A stretch of DNA of 64,000 nt from Vibrio sp. SS-MA-C1-2 (GTDB taxonomy: Bacteria; Pseudomonadota; Gammaproteobacteria; Enterobacterales; Vibrionaceae), in contig NZ_CP090981.1 in NCBI RefSeq assembly GCF_021513135.1, forward strand, positions 1 through 64,000, written 5' to 3'. The position numbers were made by a program, and so were the translations under genes. Shown piece by piece: positions 37,562 through 47,798 of the stretch. The notes under the pieces were generated by a model, which saw only the letters and a program-made list of their open reading frames with translations, did no database searches and was not told the origin of the DNA. Positions within the stretch are counted from its first letter, which is position 1. Each line of letters begins with the position of its first letter.

Positions 37562-40500
37562 TATGACTCTCCCTGTTGAATTGTATTGTTATCTTGCTTT
37601 GTAGAACGTGATTGTTGAGTCGCTAAGTCATTAGGATAATGTTGTCCAGACATCACTTGATCGAGTTTTTCAAGCAGCTCAAAAGAAGGTTTAGTATAAA
37701 AAATTCCGTTGTCACTCTGCTGCTCAATACCACGTAAGAATAGATAGTAAACACCACCAAAATGTTGCTGATAGTCGTAATTTTTAATTCGTTGTTGTAA
37801 GAAGCGATGCAGTGCCAATGCATAAATCTGATATTGAAAATCGTAACGGTGATCGCTCATGGCGGCTCTCATTGCTTGCTGGCTATAATCCGCTTTTTCT
37901 TCACCTAACCAGTTCGACTTCCAATCAAGAATATAATAACGACCTTGATACTCAAAGATCAGATCGATAAAACCTTTCAGCATCCCACTCACCAAATGAA
38001 ACTTTAACTCTCCAGCCCCTCTTGATAACGGATCATGCTCTGCAATCACCTTATTGAGCATCGAAGATGACAGTTGGCTAATTGGAAAAACAAACTCCAT
38101 TTCAGTCAAACGTTGCTTTTTACCAATCGAAGAGAGAGTTAACGCCTCTCCATCGAGAGATTTTGCTAAGGTATCACTAACCAGTTGCACTAAAATTGGC
38201 AGCCACTTTGGGTCAATATTATCTCGTTCCATTAAATTGGCGATAATATCTTGATGGTGCTCACTGTCGGTGAACTCGATCTCTTCGAATAGTGAATGTA
38301 AAAAGGTTCCCGGCTTTGCCCCTTTTGGAAAGGTGAAAATCGACAGTTCGTTATTTTGATCAACATGGCTTTGATCAAGGTTCGCTGGATCTGTATTTTT
38401 CGACTGAAGTGCAGCATCATTACTTTGATCTTCAATATCTAACTTACCAATTTCAAAAGAGGCATCTTTATTGTGTCCTTGCTTAACTAATCCACTGTAA
38501 CTCGTAATCCACCAGTTATTAGCGATCTGACGTTGTAAAGAGAGTGCCGAAATAGGTTCACTCTCCATTTCTGGCTCACAATAGATACGTTCAATCACTT
38601 GTTCTGGTTGAGATATTGCAACTTGAGAGTGTTCAGAAACGAACTTGTTTAATCGACTAGAAAGTAGTGCCGCATCACCCGCTTCACCATTTTGAATTAA
38701 CCACCCCATCGCAGAAAGGTGGACGCCGCTATCACCTTTGGCTTTCCTGCCATCTCGAATCGGTGCCATACCAATAAAACAACCATAAACTGCACGGGTT
38801 AACGCCACATAAATCAAACGGAGATCTTCAGCTAATCGTTCCCTTTCTGCTGCAACTAAGGCATCATCTTGCTGGATATAATCAAGGACTGTCCCTTCAT
38901 TTGGATTGTGATAAAGCGGTGTTTCACTCTTTCTCGCATTACAAGCAAAAGGCAAGAAGACTAAGTCATACTCTAACCCTTTCGATTTATGGATAGTGAC
39001 AATTTGTACCAGATTACGCTCAGACTCTAAACGTACTTGCTGATCTTCTGCATTACCATTTGGAGTGCTGATTTTTTCACTTAACCAACGAACTAACGCT
39101 AAATGGCTATCAAGTTCTTGGCTCGCCTGCTGTAATAGTTCTCCGACATGAAGCAAATCGGTCACAATACGTTCACCTGATGTCTCCATCAATAAGCGCT
39201 CTGCAATTTCGCGACGTGCTAATACTGCACGCAACATTGGCATCACACCACGCTTTTGCAGTAACTGTTGGTAATCATTAAACTCGGCAACCACCAACTC
39301 CCACTTAAATTCATCGATATTAAGTTGATCGAGCTGCTCCGCTGAGAGTCCAAACAGCGTTGAAGCTAAAGCACTTCGCAATAATCGTTCATTTTCTGGT
39401 GTCATCACCGCCATCAATAGACGATAGAGATCTTGAGCAATAGGTTGTGAAAAGACACTCTCACGGTTAGATAGATAGACACTGGCCACTCCCTGCTTCG
39501 CTAATAAGCGTTTAATTAACTGCCCTTCGCTGCCGGTTCGAACTAAGACTGCGATATTACTCGGCTCAATTTTGGTTCGTTGTTCGCCATCCTCTTTCTG
39601 TTTCGCTAAATAAGCTTCACCTTGCTCTGATTTTTCTAATAACTGCTGGATTTTAGAGACTGTAGCATTGGCCATGATAACCTGATAATCCCCTTTGCTA
39701 ATCAGATCTTGTTGTCGATCATCATGCCATAAGGTTAATGCCGGTTGCCTTTGACCATCGAGCGCCCATGATAGGCCATTTGCTTTTGGGTTAGGATTAA
39801 CAGGATAAAAAGGAATATCTTGATCATAGATAAAAGGAGAATCGGCAAATTGAAACAATGCATTGACCGCATTGACCATATCTTCACTGGAACGCCAATT
39901 GGTTCCTAATGTGTAATGAGCTGCAACACTGTTTCTAGCGGCCATATAGGTAAAAATATCTGCACCTCGGAAGCCATAAATCGCTTGTTTTGGATCACCG
40001 ATCATAAATAGTCCAGACTCACTACTCCCCTGATAAATAGTACTAAAAATCGCGTACTGCATTGGATCGGTATCTTGGAATTCATCGATCATCGCAACAG
40101 GAAATAGCTCTCGGATCTTATTAGCGAGTAGATCATCACTGTCTTGTAATAAGGCGCAAGATAACTGAGTCAGTAAATCATCAAAGGAGAGCCAACCTTG
40201 ACGTTGCTTGGCTTTAATTAACTGTTGACGACATTGAGCGATCGCATCGGCTTGTAGCGCAGACTTAATTTCTGGGGGTTCTTTATATAACTGATCAATT
40301 TTTTGAAAAACAGTGTGTTCAGGCGCGGCATCAAAGTCTGATTTCTCTCGCAACTCATCTTGACCAAACTTAGCTAACTTATCGGGAAGTTGAAAGTTAA
40401 CTGTCTCTTCGTCTGCCCACTCATCAACTGCGGTTAACCATTTTGGTAGCGTGGTTTTACTATAGCTTCGGCGATTAATTTTTGAGTCCGCAAATAGATC

Positions 40501-41238
40501 AACAAACTCACCTCTAGCTTGTTTCCATTGCTGCTTTAATTGCGTTATTTTTTTGAGTTGCTCAGCGACAAAAGCAGTTAATCCTTGATCTAAACTAGGG
40601 GCTTTGACCGCTATTTCTGCGCCTGAAATATAACGATTAATATCCGCTAACAGTGCATTGGGGTGCTGCCAACATTGAGTCACTAAACGCGCTATATCAG
40701 GAGAGAGTTCATAGAAATTTTTTCGCCAATAATCCGCGGCAACTAATTGACGAATTTGCAACTCATCGGTAATAAACTCATTATTAAATAGGCTTCCTGA
40801 CTCAAATGCATTCTGAGTTAACATTCGCTGACAAAAGCCGTGAATGGTATAAATCGCAGCCTCATCCATTTGACGTTCAGCTTGTAACAGAATCGAAATA
40901 GCCTCTTTGGGATCATCAATTAACCCCATCAACTGAGTAATGAGACCATCGTGACTCGATTGCTTCTGCAGTGCAATTCGCATTTGATGAATACGAGCAC
41001 GAATACGATCCCTTAACTCTTCGGTTGCCGCTTCGGTAAAGGTCACAACCAGAATTTGATCAACCGTTAAAGGAACCTGATGTTTAGTATCTTCTTCAGC
41101 AATAGGATCACCATGTCCCAATAACAGGCGAAGATAGAGGCTGGCGATAGTAAAGGTTTTTCCCGTTCCCGCAGATGCTTCAATTAAACGGGTACCATAA
41201 AGAGGAAAAGTCATTGGATTAAGTTGAGTTGGGGTCAT
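37561..41238 (-). CDS. recB: exodeoxyribonuclease V subunit beta, RecB
   Basis: RecB is the 3'-5' helicase, nuclease and RecA-loading subunit of RecBCD. The 1225-residue protein has Walker A SAGTGKTFTIA (about residues 17-27), the motif II region VAMIDEFQDTDPMQY, and UvrD-type motifs (IGDPKQAIYGFRGAD, IVTIHKSKGLEYD). The C-terminal nuclease domain carries the catalytic YYILDWKSNWLG motif near residue 1,130. Upstream, an ERIC-like element of 128 bp lies between recC and recB; the gene itself starts at ATG 41238. No ptrA gene is present between the rec genes. Confidence 0.96.
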   Translation of the reverse strand: MTPTQLNPMTFPLYGTRLIEASAGTGKTFTIASLYLRLLLGHGDPIAEEDTKHQVPLTVDQILVVTFTEAATEELRDRIRARIHQMRIALQKQSSHDGLITQLMGLIDDPKEAISILLQAERQMDEAAIYTIHGFCQRMLTQNAFESGSLFNNEFITDELQIRQLVAADYWRKNFYELSPDIARLVTQCWQHPNALLADINRYISGAEIAVKAPSLDQGLTAFVAEQLKKITQLKQQWKQARGEFVDLFADSKINRRSYSKTTLPKWLTAVDEWADEETVNFQLPDKLAKFGQDELREKSDFDAAPEHTVFQKIDQLYKEPPEIKSALQADAIAQCRQQLIKAKQRQGWLSFDDLLTQLSCALLQDSDDLLANKIRELFPVAMIDEFQDTDPMQYAIFSTIYQGSSESGLFMIGDPKQAIYGFRGADIFTYMAARNSVAAHYTLGTNWRSSEDMVNAVNALFQFADSPFIYDQDIPFYPVNPNPKANGLSWALDGQRQPALTLWHDDRQQDLISKGDYQVIMANATVSKIQQLLEKSEQGEAYLAKQKEDGEQRTKIEPSNIAVLVRTGSEGQLIKRLLAKQGVASVYLSNRESVFSQPIAQDLYRLLMAVMTPENERLLRSALASTLFGLSAEQLDQLNIDEFKWELVVAEFNDYQQLLQKRGVMPMLRAVLARREIAERLLMETSGERIVTDLLHVGELLQQASQELDSHLALVRWLSEKISTPNGNAEDQQVRLESERNLVQIVTIHKSKGLEYDLVFLPFACNARKSETPLYHNPNEGTVLDYIQQDDALVAAERERLAEDLRLIYVALTRAVYGCFIGMAPIRDGRKAKGDSGVHLSAMGWLIQNGEAGDAALLSSRLNKFVSEHSQVAISQPEQVIERIYCEPEMESEPISALSLQRQIANNWWITSYSGLVKQGHNKDASFEIGKLDIEDQSNDAALQSKNTDPANLDQSHVDQNNELSIFTFPKGAKPGTFLHSLFEEIEFTDSEHHQDIIANLMERDNIDPKWLPILVQLVSDTLAKSLDGEALTLSSIGKKQRLTEMEFVFPISQLSSSMLNKVIAEHDPLSRGAGELKFHLVSGMLKGFIDLIFEYQGRYYILDWKSNWLGEEKADYSQQAMRAAMSDHRYDFQYQIYALALHRFLQQRIKNYDYQQHFGGVYYLFLRGIEQQSDNGIFYTKPSFELLEKLDQVMSGQHYPNDLATQQSRSTKQDNNTIQQGES

Positions 41239-41274
41239 CTATATCTCCTTAAATTTAAATAAACAATGGGAATC

Positions 41275-41402
41275 TATACCCAAAGTAATTGGCGTTGCTA
41301 GTCGGCGGCAAGTGAATGAGGCCCCATGAGTATAGATGTACTATATGATTGGGGCGAATGAGCGTAGCCAACAACCTAGCAACTTCAAGTAAGAAGGGTA
41401 TA
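41275..41402 (+). repeat. ERIC-like element, intact 128-bp copy B, between recC and recB
   Basis: Both ends (TATACCCAAAGTAATTGG and AAGTAAGAAGGGTATA) are complete and the palindromic centre is intact. It begins 8 bp after the recC stop (reading the minus strand) and ends 36 bp before the recB ATG. It is therefore transcribed within the recCBD message in reverse orientation. Confidence 0.95.
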
Positions 41403-41410
41403 AAGAGCAA

Positions 41411-44400
41411 TTATTTCTCTAGCTTCGCCCACTCATACATCGGTTTGATTAGCGTAATACCATACGCTAATACTTGCTGATAACAACTTTGATCAAACTC
41501 TGGCCACACACGTTGGATATAGCTATTACTTCCTTCACCCTCTGACAAATAGCTCGGATTAAAGGTATCTTGCATCTTCTTTTGTACCTTGATGATCGTC
41601 TTTTCATCATCTAACCAATTTCCATGCTTATCATAATGTTGTGTTATTCCAGCAAAAGCGGTTTTTGGCAAGTAAGCGAGTGGCGCTGAATGACCTTTAA
41701 TCATTTCGGTCACTAACTCAGTTAATATCGATTTAGCTTGTTCAGAGCCAATAGGATCGAAACGGTAACACTTGTCTTTACCTATCACTCGGGTTGCTAA
41801 TTCACTTTCAGAATAACAAGCGTAAAGCATTAAGTGATCAATCCAGCCAGATAACAGATCTTGACCGCGAATATTCCCGACTCGAGAACGTACTAAACCA
41901 TCGGAAAAATGCCCAGTTAACCAGCCTTCTAAGGTAACGAGTTGGATTTGATCATCATGTTCTATTTGCAGTTCAACCCTCACTTCTAAATCCTCTTTTG
42001 GAGAGTGACAAAGAGGCTCTAATCGCTCAAGTAGAGGCGACACTTTTTTCAACTCCTGTTCCAGAGCGAGTTGTGAAAATGAGCCAATAGGTAACGTGCC
42101 TGCAGCGACATGTTGCTGGTAAATATCATTTTCAATCTTGATACGATCTTTTTGTCCTAAAAGGGAAACTAACAACTCATTACGAAGCCAGTAACCTTCT
42201 AACTGATCGAGAGAAAAAGGTTCAGCGTCTATCAATTCATTCTGTTGATTATCAAAATAGATCTTTAAACGACGATTAAAAAAATACTGTACGGGTAAGC
42301 GCCAAAAACGTTGTAGCTCGACCAAATCGATCGTCTCAAAATTGAGCTCTTGTTGTGATAGTGCACTGTGATAAAAAGGATCGGATTGCTCGCCTTCACC
42401 TAAAGCGACAGGCAACCACTCTTGTGCATAACTGCCGTGCAAAAAAGAGTCTCGACTGTAAGGGGTTAAACTATGGCTGGTTGAGATCTCATCCAATAAT
42501 TTATCACCCGCTTGTTCAATCTCTAACTCTCGATCGCCTTGAAGATAAAATGAATGTTGGCAGTATTCTAATAACTCTGTCACCAATACTGATGGGACTT
42601 TTTCGCTGTTATCTTGGATTGAACGACCAATATAACTAATATAGAAATAGTCTTGTGCCGCTAACATCGCTTCTAAAAACAGATAACGGTCGTCATCTCG
42701 ACGAGAGCGATCGCCGGCTTTCCCTCGATTCACCATCAAATCAAACCCAACAGGGGCAACGGTTCGAGGATACACACCATCATTCATTCCTAATAAACAG
42801 ACCGCTTTAAAAGGAATAGAACGCATCGGCATCAAGGTACAGAAATTTATCTGCCCTGCTAAGAAGCGTTGGCTCACTTTAGCTTGTCCAAGTTTTCCGT
42901 GGAAGTAATCAAGAATAATCGGTAAAGAGATCGATTGTTGGTAACCAGAACCAGTAATAGTTTCAGCCAGCTGATGGAGTTTTTCTCGAATCGTAAATAA
43001 CAGCGATTCATCATCACCATCCACCAATAACATCTGATCAAGCATATTATTAATCGCACTTTGCCACTGTTTCGCGCTCATTTTTGTTGCGAGAGTTTCG
43101 CGGCTAGTCATTAATTGTTCAATAAAATCCGCTAACTTTCCGGCAATTTCGGCATCCAACCCCTGTACCGATTCAAAACTGCTCATTCCTTGATATAAGC
43201 CAATCTCTTGCGGTAATGCATAACCCAATAACATTCGTTGTAAGCCAAATAACCAACTATTCTGCTTTTGAGCTGGAAGATCAAAACTCTCCGCAGTCCC
43301 TTGATCAAGTCCCCAACGAATCCCAGCTTGCTCTACCCACTCTCGCGCTTTAACAAACTCAGTTTCACTAAAGTTAAATTTCGCCATCACCGCAGGCACT
43401 TCTAATAGCTCCAATAACTCTGGTGCACTACAACGCAGGTTCGGTAAATTTAGTAGTTTAAAAAAGGCGATTAACAGCGGATTACTGGCTTCGGTGGTCT
43501 GATCTGAAATGGCAAAAGGGATATAACGGTGACTTGGTGCATTCGAAAATACCGCTCTGATCGCAGGACTATAGTGATCGATATTCGCTACCATCACCAA
43601 AATATCGCGAGGCTCTATCTCCGGATTACTGTCTAACAGTGCCAATAAATTGTCGTACAACACTTCAACTTCTCGCATTGGACTGTGGCATTGATGGATC
43701 TGGATCGAGCGATCATTTTTAACTATTTCACGTCTTAATAATGCCTGATTACCGGTTTGCAAAGCGGCATTGATTGATGGGGGATCTTGTAGATTTAAAA
43801 TATCGTAATGGATCGAGTGTAGTAGCGAGTTCTGTTCAATATCAACAAACGCATCTAACTCTTGAGCATCGAGTTCAGAAAGAAGCTGAATGTTATCTCG
43901 CCCTAATTTTCCCATCGAGGCTAAAAGACTATTGCCAATCAGTTCACTTTGCTGATTATGGAGATCAACTTGGTTATCTCCCTTCTTTAACTGTGGTTCT
44001 GAACCGATTATCTGGCTTTGATTATCTTGCCAAACCACTTTTTTCCGCGCTTTTGCCGCCAATTTATCTAAATACTTTTGGTCTCTAATGTCCCCCCAAT
44101 AATAGCGACAAGGGTTAGTAAACATTAAATGAACATCAATGCACTCTCCCAATGCTTTTAGTGCATCAAGATAACGAGGAGGAAGCGCTGAGATACCAAA
44201 GATAAAAATTCGTTCAGGAAGCGTTTCACCATGATCACGTTTTAACATCAACTGATCAATAAAGTTTTGGTAAAGATTGGCACGGTGATCCAATTTCTGT
44301 CCGAGGGTATCAGTATATTGATAAAGTGCGTGCCAAAGGATCGGCTGCCACTGCTGCTCAGCTTCGAGATCTAACGGCAGTTGTTCTGGATGTTGCTGTT

Positions 44401-44848
44401 CCCAATTATCAATCCATTCAGGACGATAAACTAAATATTGGTCAAAAATATCGGCAATTTGCTCTGCCAACTGATAACGCTTTGCATCATCATCGGCATC
44501 ATGAAGATAGTTAGCCAAGGCAACAAATTCAGGCTGTTCTAAATATTTAGGTAATATCTCCATTAATTTCCAGGTCATCGATTCTTTATTAAAGAAACTC
44601 CGTTCTGGGATCTCAGGTAAAACTTCGGTGAACATATTCCAGATAAAGGTGGCAGGGAGAGGAAACTCAATATTGGCCGCAATCCCCATTTCTTTGGCTA
44701 ATGCTAATTTCAACCACTGCGCCATACCGGGGCTTTGAACAAGAATAACTTCATTACCTAACGGGTGAGATAACGGTTCTCTACGGATAAGTTCTATAAG
44801 CAGGGATTTTAATAGATCTAATTGATTTGAATGATAAATAGAAAACAC
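41411..44848 (-). CDS. recC: exodeoxyribonuclease V subunit gamma, RecC
   Basis: RecC holds the RecBCD complex together, splits the duplex and recognises Chi. The protein of about 1145 residues begins IYHSN and NEVILVQSPGMAQWLKLAL, then NIEFPLPATFIWNMF, all characteristic of RecC. Inactive helicase-like and nuclease-like domains follow. I start at GTG 44848: its N-terminus aligns with E. coli RecC, and AAGGTG lies a few bases upstream. The open frame continues upstream to 44971, but the extra 41 residues are non-homologous hydrophobic sequence over the terminator of uspA. Confidence 0.94.
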   Translation of the reverse strand: MFSIYHSNQLDLLKSLLIELIRREPLSHPLGNEVILVQSPGMAQWLKLALAKEMGIAANIEFPLPATFIWNMFTEVLPEIPERSFFNKESMTWKLMEILPKYLEQPEFVALANYLHDADDDAKRYQLAEQIADIFDQYLVYRPEWIDNWEQQHPEQLPLDLEAEQQWQPILWHALYQYTDTLGQKLDHRANLYQNFIDQLMLKRDHGETLPERIFIFGISALPPRYLDALKALGECIDVHLMFTNPCRYYWGDIRDQKYLDKLAAKARKKVVWQDNQSQIIGSEPQLKKGDNQVDLHNQQSELIGNSLLASMGKLGRDNIQLLSELDAQELDAFVDIEQNSLLHSIHYDILNLQDPPSINAALQTGNQALLRREIVKNDRSIQIHQCHSPMREVEVLYDNLLALLDSNPEIEPRDILVMVANIDHYSPAIRAVFSNAPSHRYIPFAISDQTTEASNPLLIAFFKLLNLPNLRCSAPELLELLEVPAVMAKFNFSETEFVKAREWVEQAGIRWGLDQGTAESFDLPAQKQNSWLFGLQRMLLGYALPQEIGLYQGMSSFESVQGLDAEIAGKLADFIEQLMTSRETLATKMSAKQWQSAINNMLDQMLLVDGDDESLLFTIREKLHQLAETITGSGYQQSISLPIILDYFHGKLGQAKVSQRFLAGQINFCTLMPMRSIPFKAVCLLGMNDGVYPRTVAPVGFDLMVNRGKAGDRSRRDDDRYLFLEAMLAAQDYFYISYIGRSIQDNSEKVPSVLVTELLEYCQHSFYLQGDRELEIEQAGDKLLDEISTSHSLTPYSRDSFLHGSYAQEWLPVALGEGEQSDPFYHSALSQQELNFETIDLVELQRFWRLPVQYFFNRRLKIYFDNQQNELIDAEPFSLDQLEGYWLRNELLVSLLGQKDRIKIENDIYQQHVAAGTLPIGSFSQLALEQELKKVSPLLERLEPLCHSPKEDLEVRVELQIEHDDQIQLVTLEGWLTGHFSDGLVRSRVGNIRGQDLLSGWIDHLMLYACYSESELATRVIGKDKCYRFDPIGSEQAKSILTELVTEMIKGHSAPLAYLPKTAFAGITQHYDKHGNWLDDEKTIIKVQKKMQDTFNPSYLSEGEGSNSYIQRVWPEFDQSCYQQVLAYGITLIKPMYEWAKLEK

Positions 44849-44949
44849 GTCATCACCTTGGCGTTCAAATATGAGTATAGATTGTCTATCAAGGAGGAAT
44901 GACTGTAAATAACTTAATGAGATCAATAAAGATGAAATGAATAGACATA

Positions 44950-45010
44950 AAAAAAGCCCCAAAGAAATCATGCGTCATATCCAGCATATGAAACACGAAA
45001 ACGTTGAGGC
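44950..45010 (-). terminator. structured terminator after uspA
   Basis: On the minus strand GCCTCAA pairs with TTGGGGC (one G-T pair) across a 40-base loop, followed by seven T. The loop contains its own small hairpin (CATAT/ATATG, 44977-44991). It lies 62 bp below the uspA stop. Confidence 0.55.
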
Positions 45011-45072
45011 AAAAGGGTAAATCATTGAATTCTAAGTTATCTAAATGTGTTGATTTTTGTGTGCTTTCTCTT

Positions 45073-45501
45073 TTAGTTCACTTTAATTAAACTGATATCA
45101 CACGGCATATCTCGAATTAAAGGCTCAGTCGCTGAAATAAACATTTGATGCAGCATGTTTGATTTATGGTGACCAATCACTAACATATCGACATTATTCT
45201 CTTTTATTGCATTTTCCAACTCACTGTCGACATCACCTTTAGCGATTTTTTGTTGGTAAAGAGGATAATCTAACTCAATAATATAGCTTTGCATTTCACT
45301 AATAAGTTCATGATGTACATTATCTTCACGCTTTGATAAATCAATATCTGATAGACCAGAGTAAAAGTTAGCAACGTCTAAATCGACATAGATAACGCTC
45401 AATAGTGCATTTTCATTTTTAGCTATATTTGCAGCTTTATTTAGTAGCTCTTCCGCATGTTTACCTAAATCAATGGCAACCATTACATGTTTATACGACA
45501 T
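45073..45501 (-). CDS. uspA: universal stress protein UspA
   Basis: The 142-residue cytosolic protein matches the E. coli UspA subtype: MSYKHVMVAIDL at the start, FYSGLSDIDL in the middle, VDMLVIGHHKSNML late. It lacks the G-2x-G-9x-G(S/T) ATP-binding loop, which is normal for UspA as opposed to UspFG types. UspA accumulates under starvation and stress. It is 23 bp downstream of yeiH and probably co-transcribed, hinting at a link to sulfur stress. Confidence 0.92.
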   Translation of the reverse strand: MSYKHVMVAIDLGKHAEELLNKAANIAKNENALLSVIYVDLDVANFYSGLSDIDLSKREDNVHHELISEMQSYIIELDYPLYQQKIAKGDVDSELENAIKENNVDMLVIGHHKSNMLHQMFISATEPLIRDMPCDISLIKVN

Positions 45502-45524
45502 AATTATTTCCTCTTAAGTAAATA

Positions 45525-46529
45525 TTAAGCAAAGATACTTTGAACACCGATAGTTAGACCGTAGCCACCAAAAATTAACCAAGCAAATAGGATGATTGCC
45601 AGTAAAATTGGTTTAATACCTACACCACGAATTTTATTGAAATTAGTGTCGATACCTAATGCGCCCATTGCCATGGTTAGGAAGAACACTGAACATTTTG
45701 TTAGCACATCAACGATAGGCTGTGGAATCACACTGAATGAATTAATACCGGCAACAACAACAAAGAATACCGCAAACCAAGGAATCGTAATTTTACCTTT
45801 AGTTCCATCACTATTTGGTGATTTTTTCGCTAAGTAAGCACTTAAACCAATTAAGAACGGAGCCAGTAACATAACGCGAGTCAGTTTGACAATCACTGAA
45901 GTCACACCAACATCTTGATTAATTGAGTTACCCGCTGCAACGACCTGCGCAACTTCATGAATCGTTGCACCAGTAAAGATCCCCATGGTGTCATCTGGAA
46001 TTGCAAATGCATGATAAATCACAGGGTAGATAAACATAGCAATGGTACCAAAGATAACTACAGTTGCGACGGCAACGGCTGTTTGGTGTGGCTTAGATTT
46101 TAAAATTGGTTCTGCGGCTAAAATTGCTGCTGCACCACAAATTGCTGATCCTGCAGACGTTAACATACTGGTTTCTCTGTCTAATTTGAAGACCTTCATA
46201 CCTAACCAAGTACCACCAATAAAGGTTGTCAAAATAATTAAGATATCTACCACTAAACCAGAAAGGCCAACCGCTACAATTTGTTGGAAAGTGATAAAGA
46301 ATCCATAAAGAATAATACCTAAACGTAATAGTTTTGCTTGGCTAAATTTGATACCAACTTGACTAGTTTTTGGTAGTGCTTTAGGAAACACATTACCGAT
46401 AACCATACCGATGATAATACAGATAACCAGTGAACTGATTTGATACTCTTTAAAAATAGGAATTTGTGAAATTTGTGATGATGCTAATGCCATCACGAAA
46501 GTAATTAATATACCGCTAAGATATTTCAT
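45525..46529 (-). CDS. yeiH: YeiH family putative sulfate exporter (PSE family)
   Basis: An inner-membrane protein of about 334 residues with 9-11 helices, matching the YeiH/UPF0324 family (family motifs GSAICGAAAILAAEP and TGATIHEVAQVVAAG). The family is thought to export sulfate or related anions, but transport has been little tested. I start at ATG 46529 with GAGG upstream; the in-frame TTG at 46544 overlaps that ribosome binding site. It is divergent from the LysR gene yeiE, as in E. coli. Confidence 0.92.
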   Translation of the reverse strand: MKYLSGILITFVMALASSQISQIPIFKEYQISSLVICIIIGMVIGNVFPKALPKTSQVGIKFSQAKLLRLGIILYGFFITFQQIVAVGLSGLVVDILIILTTFIGGTWLGMKVFKLDRETSMLTSAGSAICGAAAILAAEPILKSKPHQTAVAVATVVIFGTIAMFIYPVIYHAFAIPDDTMGIFTGATIHEVAQVVAAGNSINQDVGVTSVIVKLTRVMLLAPFLIGLSAYLAKKSPNSDGTKGKITIPWFAVFFVVVAGINSFSVIPQPIVDVLTKCSVFFLTMAMGALGIDTNFNKIRGVGIKPILLAIILFAWLIFGGYGLTIGVQSIFA

Positions 46530-46697
46530 AATAAGAAACCTCAATAAGCTCTAAGTAAAAGGGGGTTTGTTTCTTCAATGAGGGTATTCTATGCTCGAAA
46601 AACGTTCAGCGATATTCACTTCTTTGTAATTAGCTTTTAAAGAAAATTTAACCTAAATATGAACAGATAGTCGCTGTAATTCCAATTAATTTGGATA

Positions 46698-46825
46698 TAT
46701 ACCTAAAATAATTAGCGTTGTTAGCAGGCGGTAAATGAATGAGGCCCCATGAGTGTAGGTTTTCTATATGATTGGGGCGAATGAATATCGCCAACAACCT
46801 AGCAACTTCAAGTAAGAAGGGTATA
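46698..46825 (+). repeat. ERIC-like element, intact-length copy C
   Basis: The copy is 128 bp with a few substitutions (TATACCTAAAATAATTAG, TTAGCAGGCGG, centre GCCCC/GGGGC kept) and right end AAGTAAGAAGGGTATA. It lies in the 381-bp divergent yeiH-yeiE gap, 86 bp before yeiE. The rest of that gap is AT-rich and shows no clear operator. Confidence 0.93.
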
Positions 46826-46910
46826 CTTTCTATATTAACGTTTAATTACATTATTAAGTTCAGTCCTTTCTTATAGTTAAAAATTATTGAAGGATATATA
46901 GGGATAATCG

Positions 46911-47798
46911 ATGAATATTGCCTTAAAACAGCTTAAAGTCTTTGTCATGGTAGCAAAAGAGAAGACGATTACCGCCGCATCAGAGAAGCTTTTCCTTTCA
47001 AAACCAGCAGTAAGCATGGCATTAACCGAGCTAGAAAAAAACATTGGTCATAAGCTCTTTGATCGTCACAATAACCGTTTATTGATCAATCACCATGGTA
47101 AGCGATTATTGCCTTTGGCTGATGAGCTTCTAAAGCGAACATTAGATATTGAATCTCTCTTTTTAGATCAAGATAAATTGGTCGGTAAATTAAACATTGG
47201 TTGCAGTGATACAATCGGCAATCAAATCATCCCTTATCTATTGCAAAATTTTCGTTCTGAAACGGGACACGTAAATCAAGATGTGATCATCAATAATACC
47301 GCTGCCATCTGCCAAGATATTAGTGAATTTAAATTGGATATAGGCTTAGTTGAAGGAGCGGTATCTAATAACCAATTAATGACCATTCCTTGGTTAACCG
47401 ATGATATGTGTATTATTTGCCACCCTGAGCATCCATTAAGTAAATTAAAGAGTATGACTCTCAATGATATTGAAGAGCACTCTTGGATTTTACGTGAGTC
47501 CGGTTCAGGAACTCGTGACTATTTTATGAATAATTTAACACCCAAATTACACAAATGGTCAATTGCCTTTGAACTAACAAATACTCAAGCATTAATTAAT
47601 TTTGTCTCTTGTAATTTAGGCTTAGCTTTACTCTCTTACCATTCAGCAAAACATGCGATTGATGATGGTCGAGTGGTTTCATTATCCGTTCCACTAGAGA
47701 TCTCTCGTCAATATTCACTTGTTTACCATAAAGAGAAATACCAAAGCCCGTTGATTCAAGCATTTATTGAGTATTGTGAGAGATGGGATCTTAAATAG
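46911..47798 (+). CDS. yeiE: LysR-type regulator YeiE
   Basis: The 295-residue protein has a LysR winged helix (residues 3-62: LKVFVMVAKEKTITAASEKL, LSKPAVSMALTELEKNIG) and an effector domain (about 90-290). Divergence from yeiH and similarity across the DNA-binding part point to YeiE. E. coli YeiE has been reported to respond to sulfite and control yeiH. The effector here is therefore inferred to be a sulfur oxyanion. AGGGATAATCG precedes the ATG. Confidence 0.87.
   Translation: MNIALKQLKVFVMVAKEKTITAASEKLFLSKPAVSMALTELEKNIGHKLFDRHNNRLLINHHGKRLLPLADELLKRTLDIESLFLDQDKLVGKLNIGCSDTIGNQIIPYLLQNFRSETGHVNQDVIINNTAAICQDISEFKLDIGLVEGAVSNNQLMTIPWLTDDMCIICHPEHPLSKLKSMTLNDIEEHSWILRESGSGTRDYFMNNLTPKLHKWSIAFELTNTQALINFVSCNLGLALLSYHSAKHAIDDGRVVSLSVPLEISRQYSLVYHKEKYQSPLIQAFIEYCERWDLK

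Noticed and set aside
35357..44848. Frameshift or missing gene in the rec cluster
   Set aside because: All three frames are complete with catalytic motifs. Absence of ptrA between the rec genes is a normal arrangement outside enterics.
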